Positions 55,991 through 64,000 of a stretch of DNA of 64,000 bases are shown piece after piece. The translations under genes and the position numbers were made by a program. Below the pieces are notes generated by a model. It was given only the letters and a program-made list of their open reading frames with translations. It had not been told where the DNA came from and did no database searches. Source of the stretch: Pegoplata infirma. Its lineage: Eukaryota > Arthropoda > Insecta > Diptera > Anthomyiidae. The number at the start of each line of letters is the position of its first letter. Position 1 is the first letter of the stretch. The DNA lies in the NCBI GenBank assembly GCA_963921195.1, contig OY992537.1, positions 63,476,400 to 63,540,399 on the forward strand, written 5' to 3'.

Positions 55991-55997
55991 TTAAAAA

Positions 55998-56756
55998 TTT
56001 TCTTTGCACTCAAAATATTTTGTAGGCAAAAACAAATAAAACAAGTGATAAAACATTTAACAAGTGATAAAACATTTGAAAACCATCCCAGTAGTTATTC
56101 ATTTGTTTAAACAAACATCAACATTTATTTTTAACTGTTAATAAAATTTTCTAAAATAAATAACATTGAACATTAAAAAATAATTAAAATAAATTTTTTT
56201 AACAACAAATTCGAAAAAAATAACCTACGAAAACATTAAAAATTAATGATTGTTGTGTTATTTTTACCACCAACTTCAAAAAAAATACCTACGAATACAA
56301 TAAAAATTAATGATTTCGTAGGTTATTTTTACAATTTGTCTATTGAATTGTATTTTTAACATTTTTAGTAAAATTTTAGTGAATCGATCCCGCAATAAAC
56401 TACATTCTGGCCAGATACTCTACCCATCGTGCAAAGTCATTTGATACAAAAATGTTTTTTTATTTCTATAAATAATTTTTTTAAATTTTTGGTCTACAAA
56501 AAAAATAACCCACACAAGTAGTTAAAAACTACAGATTTCTTTTTAAAAAATGCCAACAATTAAAAAAAAAATAACGTACAAAAATCATTAAAAATTAAAG
56601 AAGAATCACTTATTTTTACTTACAGAACAAAAATAAATGAATTTTAAAATTGAATGCTAATGAAAGCCTTTATTTTTTATGTTGTTATTTTTAAAACAAA
56701 GAACAGAAATATTCATTTGAAGAAACTGAACATTAAACAAATGGTTAATGACATAG
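55998..56756. mobile_element. MITE-like family D element inside satellite 2
   Basis: It starts CACTCAAAATATTTTGTAGG and ends near GTTATTTGAGCAG, with satellite 2 on both sides. The inner halves contain inverted words such as CGTAGGTTATTTTT and AATAACCTACGAA. Partial relatives are at 1605 and 5071. The right terminus is imperfect and the target duplication was not confirmed. Confidence 0.55.
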
Positions 56757-56764
56757 TTATTTGA

Positions 56765-57970
56765 GCAGGAAAAATGTCTCAGAATCTGAAAATCCGTACA
56801 AAATTAGAATTTTTCTTTATGAAAAATATCTCAGAATTTTTCTTAAGGAAAATTGCCTCAGAATCTGAGATTTTTTTATATGGAAAAAAATCGAAGAGTG
56901 AGAATTTTTCTTTCTGTAAAATGTCTCAGAATCTGAAGATGTTTGTACCTGTAAAGTATCTCAGAATCGGAAAATTTTTCTTTGTACAAAATGTCTCAGA
57001 AGTTGAGAACTTTTCTATATTAAAAATGGCTCAAAATCAAGGTTGGTTACCGAAACGAATAACGGTAAGGGTAACGGTAACGGTATCTAATTTTTATTTA
57101 TTTCGGTAAAGGTAACGGTAAGTGTTTTCAAATCGTTTCGGTAACGGTATGTACCGGTACCGAACCAACCAAACCGGTACGTACCGGTATTATTAATTTA
57201 GTTAAAAATTTGAAAAAAGATAGAACTGAAAGCTAAAAATATTTTATAGACCCAAAAACCAGTATAGATTTGATATGATTATTATTTTTGTCATTTATTT
57301 TATGATAATTTGCAAATTATAAATTTAAAATTATGTAAGCAATTTGATTTTATTCTTTTGTTCGTTAAAATCCCTTAAAACAGGTAAAATTTTGAATACC
57401 GGTACAATACCGGTAACTTCTAATAATTATAACGGTAACGGTAAGGGTAACGGTATTTTAAAAATATTTTTAGCGGTATCGGTAACGGTATTCGATTTGA
57501 AAGGGTTTTGAATCGATAACGGTATAATAAGGGTAACGGTAACCAACCATGCTCAAAATCTAAGATTTTTTTCTATAATAAAAATATCATAGAATCTGAG
57601 AATTTTTTATATGAAAAATATCTCAGAATCTGAGTTTTTTTACATAAAAAGTGTCTTAAATTCTGAAATTTTTTCTATATGAAAAATGTCTCAAAATCTG
57701 AAAATTTTTCTATCCGGAAAAATGTTTCTGAATCTAATAATTTTTTTATATGAATGATGTTTCAGAGTCTGAGAACTCAAAATTTGATATGTTTTCGATG
57801 CGGAAAATGTTTCTGGAATTTGTTTATAAAAAAATATCTCAAAATCTAGGATTTTCTATGCGAAAAATGTCTCAGAATCTGAGACTTTTTTTATACGAAA
57901 AATGTCTTAGAATCTGAGACTTTTTCTATATGAAAAAAGACAATTTTTCTATACGAAAATTGAGAATTTT
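56765..57970 (+). repeat. 35-bp satellite 2, block 2
   Basis: It continues the CTCAGAATCTGAG/TTTTCTATATGAAAA units after the family D element. It is interrupted at 57,038-57,551 by a hAT MITE and fades out near 57,970. The 111-codon frame at 56,774-57,109 is the satellite read in frame and not a gene. Confidence 0.85.
57038..57551. mobile_element. 514-bp hAT-type MITE with GGTAACGGTA words
   Basis: CAAGGTTGGTTACCG and CGGTAACCAACCATG are inverted termini (one difference) flanked by the 8-bp duplication CTCAAAAT (57,030-57,037, 57,552-57,559). GGTAACGGTA and TACCGGTA words are repeated next to each end. Satellite 2 text resumes on the far side. Superfamily hAT from TSD length and TIR. Confidence 0.85.
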
Positions 57971-58125
57971 TTTAAATCAAATTTTTAGTATATGCAGCAA
58001 AATAATAATCAGCTGACGAGTTTTCAGGTACAAAAACATTTAATTAAATATTTTAAAATTTACTTCGTTAGTGCAATGAGTACAACATATAACATAAGTA
58101 TTTTTACATATCAAAGCAAAAAAAC

Positions 58126-58601
58126 AAGTGAGAGTGCTAAATTCGGCGGTGCCGAATCTTTTATACCCTCCAATATGTTAAAAATATAAAAAAATCAAAG
58201 GTCGCCTTTTTTTTGGGTGGGATGTGGTTTAGAGAAAGGCTGTGGGGATACTTCCCTCTTCCCTTTCACGATCAATTTGTACTAATTCATTTAATATGCA
58301 TTTTCCACTACAGTTATTACAATTACATCATAATTTTAATGATTTTTTCACATCCACGCCCACGAAAGGGGGATACCCAAAAAAATCTTCTTTTTCTAAC
58401 CCTTTGGGTCCAACTATAGGACTGTTTGCTTCAGGATTCTCTCTCTTTTATTTAGGATTTCATTGTGTTATCTACAGCCACACAGACAGACGGACGGACA
58501 TTCATAGAATGTCTTAGAATCGATTCCCGATATGTCGATGCGCTACAAACGGAATGACAAAGTGAGTATACCTCCATACTGTGGTTGGAAGGTATAAAAT
58601 T
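58126..58601 (-). repeat. Family A-type repeat, inverted copy
   Basis: It starts ACAAGTGAGAGTGCTAAATT, then GGTGCCGAATCTTTTATACC, runs through CACAGACAGACGGACGGAC (58,481-58,499) and ends at CAAACGGAATGACAAAGTGA and GGTTGGAAGGTATAAAA. This is the complete order of family A on the minus strand, about 475 bp, with a different interior (a subfamily). Confidence 0.72.
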
Positions 58602-58622
58602 TTCAGAAGTAAATTTTTATAT

Positions 58623-59403
58623 TAGGGTGGATCGATGATATGCATATTTGCGAATCTCGTTAACTAATAGCAAACAGTCGGTGCTCATTTTCCCGATTTA
58701 AGTACTGGAAAAATAAAATTTAAAAATTTGCGGGTAAAATCGCGAAGTGCAAAAAATTTGCAAAAGAAAATCAAAATGGGTATCGAAAATTTGGTAAAAT
58801 AAAGCGTATTAAGAAAATAAAAACAAAAAAGGTAGCTCAAAAACAAAAAAGGGTAGCTCATCGGTATGGTCCATAAAAGCGTGGACCATACCGATCCGCT
58901 TACATATTTTTTGGTATTATTTTCTTAATACGCTTTATTTTACCAAATTTTTGATACAAATTTTGATTTTTTTTGCAAATTGCATTTGTTGCACTCGCGG
59001 ATAGCGATAAATAAACGCCAATTTTTTATTTTTATTTTTTCCTGTTCTTAAATCGGCCTTATGCACCATTTGAGGGCCATTTTGAAATAATATATATTTT
59101 TTTTTAAATAAAAAAATCTAACTTTTCTGGTTTTTGAAATGCTTCCGTGGACCAAAATTGATCAGCTAAAATTTTTTTGGAATTTGTTTCTTAATACGCT
59201 TTTTTTTTAAACATTTTTTAAAGTATTTGAAAAAAATATATATTTTTTTCCAAAAACCACGAACTAAAACCACGTGTAGAGGACTAAAAGTACCATCCTA
59301 AAATGTTTTTATAATTTTTCCCGTTATCAGCTCGAAAATGCGCACCGACATTTTGCTAATAGTTAACGAAATTCGCAAGTATGCATTTCATCGACCCACC
59401 CTA
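58623..59403. mobile_element. 781-bp hAT-type foldback (TAGGGTGG ends)
   Basis: TAGGGTGGATCGATGATATG and the inverse of CATTTCATCGACCCACCCTA form long TIRs that extend through CTCGTTAACTA. The flanks TTTTATAT and TTGTATAT agree at 7 of 8 positions, fitting an 8-bp duplication. Inside, TCTTAATACGC/GCGTATTAAGA words and a short central palindrome (GGTATGGTCCATAAAAGCG near 58,862) occur. No transposase. Confidence 0.75.
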
Positions 59404-60714
59404 TTGTATATCCTTTCTTCATTTCTTTATACTTTTATTCTTATAATTTTGTGCATAAATAACATTGTGCGACACTGCTTCGAGTGTAAAAAAAATGGTC
59501 ATACAAATATTTAAATTCGTGTGAAAGTAAAAAGGCTCCACGATATTACAAATTTCAAAAATTATCAAATCTATGACTACAATAAGAAGAAAAATCTGCC
59601 GAAAAATTTGTTAAACAACTTTCAGTTTGAATTAGCAAACTTTAAGCAAATTGTTCTGCTAAAATTGATATTTTACCTAAATTCTCAGCAGATTATTTTG
59701 TTAACTTTACAGATTTTTCTTCTAAAATTGATATTTTAACTAAATTCTCAGCAGATTATATTGTTAACTTGACAGGAGTATTTAGTTATCCTGTTTTAAG
59801 GAAATTTTTTTTGACGTAAATATTTTATTTTTAATTGAAAAGTGAATTTTTTTTGGCAATTTTCAATATCTGTTTGACTGATTACCATAAAAGGATGTTA
59901 CACTGTGTCTTAAAACATCTTCTATCAAAACTTTACTTTCTTACTCTATTATTTAGTATATGCTGACAAATGACTCCTTTGGAGGTTCTTTTGTCGCATA
60001 ATACAAGTACCTACATTCATACAATTATTACTTACAGATGTAAGAAAAACTTGAAAAAAAAATATGTAAAACTTAACATGATTACAAAGTTAAAGTATGC
60101 AAGCATACAGAGATACTTTCGTACATGTGTATGTGTGTGTGTTGCTACTACTGTGAATATTTGTCTAACAGTACAAATATTCATATTTACCATAGCTGTA
60201 TGCTATGATTGAAATAACGAAATGAATAAATAACAATATTTTTTCAAAAATAATCAAATAACAGATTATTTAAATATTTGAAAATGAATAATATTTATTT
60301 TGATTTTATTTGAATAACGAAAAATCGAATAATTTTTTCTGATTTTTTTTATTCAAACAAACAAAATATAATTTTTCAAAATAATCAACAAAAATTTGTG
60401 ATTTTTTTTTGGTTATTCACAAAAATTCAAATAAATAACGTATTATTCAAACAACAAAAAATAAATATTCTTGAAAATTTTGTGTTTGAAAAAAAAACTA
60501 TTTTATTTATTTTGTACAGTTTAACAAAAAATTATTCTTACAAAACAGTTTTGTTTTAATATCAGGTTCTTATAAATTGTAATTTATAAAAAGTCCATTT
60601 GAATTCAGAAAAGTTAAGTTGTGATTTAGGAAATTCCAAGTGCAGAGCTATAAACTTATGCAGAAAAAGAAAAGTATAAAAATCTGTAAAAATTGGCGAC
60701 TTTCATAGGTTGGT
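59404..60714. other. Unassigned DNA with one arm of a distant inverted repeat
   Basis: 59,520-59,790 has duplicated TTCTAAAATTGATATTTTA and AAATTCTCAGCAGATTAT phrases. 60,245-60,495 is the left arm of the inverted repeat whose partner lies at 63,545-63,800. No gene is supported; the 72- and 80-codon frames here lack any recognisable feature. Confidence 0.4.
60240..60500. repeat. Left arm of a 3-kb-spaced inverted repeat
   Basis: ATTCAAATAAATAACGTATTAT and TATTCTTGAAAATTTTGTGT here return as the complement at 63,545-63,640 (ACACAAAATTTTCAAGAATA, ATACGTTATTCATTTGAAT). Either a large element of about 3.6 kb spans 60,240-63,850, or two separate copies of one repeat lie in opposite orientation. 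Confidence 0.6.
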
Positions 60715-61000
60715 TTAAGGAGTATACTCACTTTGTCATTCCGTGTGTAAGCATCGAAATATCTATCTAACAAACCATAAAATATATATTATTTATTAGT
60801 GATCGATTGTTACACATTCTGCAGATGTCCGTCCGTTCGTCTGTGGAAGACTGCGAAAATTTGGCAGAAATATATCTTATGGTCTGAGGCTGGTTAAGTA
60901 CGGAAATGGGCCAAATCGGATCATATTTAAAAATTTGAAAAAAGGCAGAAGCAAATGAAATATTTCTATGGCAGAAGAACTTCAACGTCCTGCAGTTGAA
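60715..61000 (+). repeat. Family A-type partial copy
   Basis: GTATACTCACTTTGTCATTC, ACCATAAAATATATATTA, GATCGATTGTTACACATTCTG and GTCCGTCCGTTCGTCTG are the left half of the 58.1-kb subfamily in plus orientation. The right half is replaced by other text. Confidence 0.6.
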
Positions 61001-61084
61001 TCCAGGGGACTAGAAAATTAAATTTTATGATAAAATTTACATACAGTTACAAAAACAATAACAAATATTTACTTGTCTAACAAC

Positions 61085-61322
61085 CAGGGCTGTCAGATAT
61101 GGCGATTTCTCGCCAATTTGACGATTTTGGCGATAAATCTAAACACTGATTTTAGCATGAAGAACTTGTTTATTTTGCAAAACAAAATTATAATTAAAAT
61201 CGTCACATGTTGTATTTTCTAACATAATTATTAAATTTTGCAAAAATAGACAAATTATATGTGTTTTAAGGTTTTTTTGTAAAGTTTGGCGACAACAACA
61301 ACAAAAAAATCTGACAACCCTG
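61085..61322. mobile_element. 238-bp hAT-type MITE (CAGGGCTGTCAGAT ends)
   Basis: CAGGGCTGTCAGAT and ATCTGACAACCCTG are inverted termini (one difference) with the perfect 8-bp duplication CTAACAAC (61,077-61,084, 61,323-61,330). Subterminal TGGCGA words are repeated. TIR and TSD are standard for hAT. Non-coding. Confidence 0.87.
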
Positions 61323-61384
61323 CTAACAACTACACTGCACCCCACGACAAGAAAACAACAAGTTTTTAAAAACTGGTATTTCAC

Positions 61385-61918
61385 CATGCTTTTAAAACTT
61401 GTTTAACGAGTTTTCCACAGTTTAGGGTGAAACTACTGTGAAATTCAGAGCTTTGCTTATAACTTTTGAACCACTGAACCGATTTTGCTGAAATTCAAAA
61501 CCAAACAGACTTGGGGAACGACAAATATATATGCTAAGCTTCAGCCCCCTCAGAATTGTCTTTCGAAAGTTAGAGGGATTTTAATCTCGTAAATTCGCAA
61601 AATACCCTTGCCGAAATTTACTCTTTTGCTCATAACTTTTGAACCACTTGACCGATTTCGCTGGATTGCAATACCAACCTGACCCGGTAAATATAAAACA
61701 TATATGTCAAACTTCAGGAGCCTCCGTAAAGTCTTTCAAAAGTTAGCGTGTTTTCTACGGACAGACAGACAGACGGACGGACATCGCTAGATCGACTTAA
61801 AATCGATCAAGGATCATGAATATATATACTTTATGGGGTCCTAGACCAATATTTTGATGTGTTACAAACGGAATGACAAACTTATATATACCCTCTATCA
61901 CTAGAGTGGAGGGTATAA
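61385..61918 (-). repeat. Family A, inverted copy with intact left end
   Basis: On the minus strand it runs from TATACCCTCCACTCTAGTGA (61,918 down) through CCGTCCGTCTGTCTGTCTGT (61,760-61,780) and both GGTTCAAAAGTTATGAGC-type modules, to ACAAGTTTTAAAAGCATGG. The 3' hairpin end is absent, so this copy is truncated. It is the closest relative of 24,369-24,930. Confidence 0.75.
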
Positions 61919-63544
61919 AAATAAATTTTGGCAACGCGAGGAATTATAGGGAAATTGATAAAAAAGTTTTCACGCATTTTTATTATACAAGACAATTTAA
62001 ATTGCCGTGAAAAAGTGACATTTCAGTTTTGTTATGATCGTTTCTTTCTTATAATTGTCAAAAGTTGTTGATTTTTAAATGTTTTATTGCGATTTGAGGC
62101 ATTTAAAGTTTATGTCAAATTTTCACCGTAAGAAACAGAGTACTTAGCTTTAAGGTCTAATTGTAAGTAGTTAGTCTAAAAACGTAAACGTACCGCATAC
62201 TCTATGAAATATGCAATTTCTCTATAGCTTCTCGTTTTCGAGATATTCGGAATAGAAATTTAAAAAATGTTATTTATAAGCGTTTTTGTAGCACCACTGT
62301 TAGACATTATTGCGTTAATGTCAAAAACTAAGAGTGGATTTATTATATATAATATGGACCTGTAGAATCCAAATCTGTCATCTAAAATGCTGTAGCTTGT
62401 TTCGTTTTTGTGTTTTTCGCGCTTAAAAATGTGCCCAATTCCATACCATATAAAATACATTCAAAATAATTATGTTTATTTTTTGACCGTTTGAATACTG
62501 CAATGTAAATTTTTTTGAATACTTTATATAAATGCATAATTCCAAATAATATTTGTTTTTTTTTTTGATATCTCTAGTTTTCGAGAAAATTCGAATATAA
62601 TAATCTTTTGCAATTCAACCGCGATTTTTGAAAAAAGTGCTCGATCGATGTTTTGGTTTTTGTTTCTATATTATTCTTAGACATTCCAAATACGTATTCA
62701 AAAAAGAAAATATAGTATTCGCACTTTTAGGCAAAAACTGTTTCCAACCACCCGTGTTTTACTTGGTTGGTCAAAGTCACAAATTTTACCTGGCCTATGT
62801 GATATAGTTATAAAGTAAATTTGAAACATTTTTGATATATTATAACTTATTATTTTAATTATTTTCAATATGATACTTCCCCAGTGAAATTTCATGCACT
62901 AATTCGTAGAATATTTTTTCCCTTTTGGTAGACTTCAATGTATCTCGCTTAAAAAATATAACAGTTAATCCGTAAAATGAGGGATAGACGGATAGATCGT
63001 TATGTGCTAGAGAATCACAATAAATTACATCATCAGTACAACATCAGTTTTACCCCAAAAGTAGTCAAAAATAAATAAATATTATAAGCAAATATGCATT
63101 TAAATTTTAAAAATAGAATAATGCATTTTCTATTGCAAAAATGTTCAATTGTATAAAGAATGAAATTTTTTTCGATTAAAATAATTTTTGTGTAGTAGAA
63201 ACATTTCACAGTTAATACTAAAGAATATTTTCTTAAAAATGTCACCAAAGCAAAAACCCTTAAAAATCTCAATGTTTTGCAAAATAAACCTTTACAATTA
63301 AGGGTATTTAAGTAATTATACATCCTTTCACGACTTTTTATTGTTTAAGAAAAATATCGAAAAGTCTAATCAACTGGAGTATTTTCCATAAGAAAATGTT
63401 TTATGAACATTTTTTAATCAGTAAAAGTCAATTTGGGAAAAAATTAAAAATAATCTAATTAATGTTTTAGTAAAGAAAACCTTAAATAAGTAAAACAATA
63501 GTGGTTTGTAAGAATAATTGTGTGTTTTACTGTATAATAAAATT
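61919..63544. other. Low-copy-looking AT-rich DNA
   Basis: No repeats of the window recur. The phrases TCTCGTTTTCGAGATATTCG and CTAGTTTTCGAGAAAATTCG suggest a degraded internal repeat. The frames at 62,260-62,460, 62,698-62,895 and 63,033-63,323 (all minus) have no recognisable motif. Confidence 0.35.
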
Positions 63545-63850
63545 CAAAATAAATAAAAAAAAAATTATTTTTCAAACACAAAATTTTCAAGAATATTTCT
63601 TTTTTTTTGTTTAAATAATACGTTATTCATTTGAATTTTTGTGAATAACCAAAAAAAATCACAAATTTTTGTTGATTATTTTGAAAAATTCTATTTTGTT
63701 TGTTTGAATAAGCAATCAGAAAAAATTATTTGATTTTTTTGGAAAGAAATATTATTTCATTTTTATGAATTTGAATAAAATAAAATTTTATTTTATTCAA
63801 ACCAAAATAAATAAAATAACAAAACATTTTATTTTTTGATAGCCAACTAA
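63545..63850. repeat. Right arm of the 3-kb-spaced inverted repeat
   Basis: Complement of 60,245-60,495 as described there. Beyond about 63,800 the similarity is lost. The last 150 bp of the window contain CATATG/TACATAC words with no assignable feature. Confidence 0.6.
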
Positions 63851-64000
63851 AATATCAAAGTATTTTATTTTTTTCCAAAAAATCCAAATAAAAAAAATCA
63901 ATAATACAGCTATGATATTTACATATGAATATGTACTTTCATACATACTAGTACATACTTTTTCATACATATGTCAAATAAGCTTGTATGCGATTGTATT

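Overview
The window looks like gene-poor, very AT-rich nuclear DNA from an insect, most likely a higher (calyptrate-type) fly. Three things support this. There are repeated copies of a TATACCCTCC...GTCCGTCCGTCC...ATTCGGCNNNGCCGAAT...ACTTG family that I recognise as a style of repeat abundant in such flies. There is a non-LTR retrotransposon of insect type (ORF1, then endonuclease, reverse transcriptase and RNase H). There are no bacterial operons or compact genes. I found no intact host protein-coding gene; at most one possible 38-nt micro-exon is visible. Almost all other short open frames in the window are AT-rich noise or lie in repeats. Layout: 1-15.4 kb is a patchwork of one dispersed family (called A here), T-rich CATCAA tracts, a 3-bp-TSD foldback family (C), TA-flanked MITEs, a foldback family beginning GGGGCATTCCA, and a three-level hAT nest. 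15.4-23.3 kb holds a 2.1-kb hAT-type palindrome, a 3-kb element with 5-bp duplications carrying a nested foldback, and two TTA-flanked elements inserted in another dispersed repeat (F). 23.3-30.4 kb holds two long copies of family A, a TA-flanked foldback and a second, differently interrupted copy of F. 30.4-33.6 kb is mostly low-copy-looking DNA, with a 16-bp minisatellite inside a small TIR element. 33.6-38.8 kb is a nearly complete, minus-strand LINE killed by one stop and two frameshifts, with a (TTAGG)5 tail. 38.9-46.1 kb holds more MITEs, a tRNA-derived SINE and a second GGGGCATTCCA foldback. 48.0-58.0 kb is two related 35-bp near-palindromic satellites interrupted by a foldback, a hAT MITE and another MITE. 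58.1-64 kb holds inverted family A copies, two hAT-type elements and a distant inverted repeat. The strongest result is that many boundaries can be proved inside the window. The host repeats occur in several copies, so an interrupted copy can be compared with an uninterrupted one, giving both the element ends and the target-site duplications (TA, TTA/TGA, CTCTA, and several 8-bp duplications). The same comparison gives relative ages: for example family A, then foldback C, then a TA MITE inside C that itself carries two tRNA-like Pol III units. Nearly every element is a non-autonomous palindrome, so transcripts from here would be rich in long hairpins. I ran no searches; family names above superfamily level are inferences from TSD length and terminal bases.
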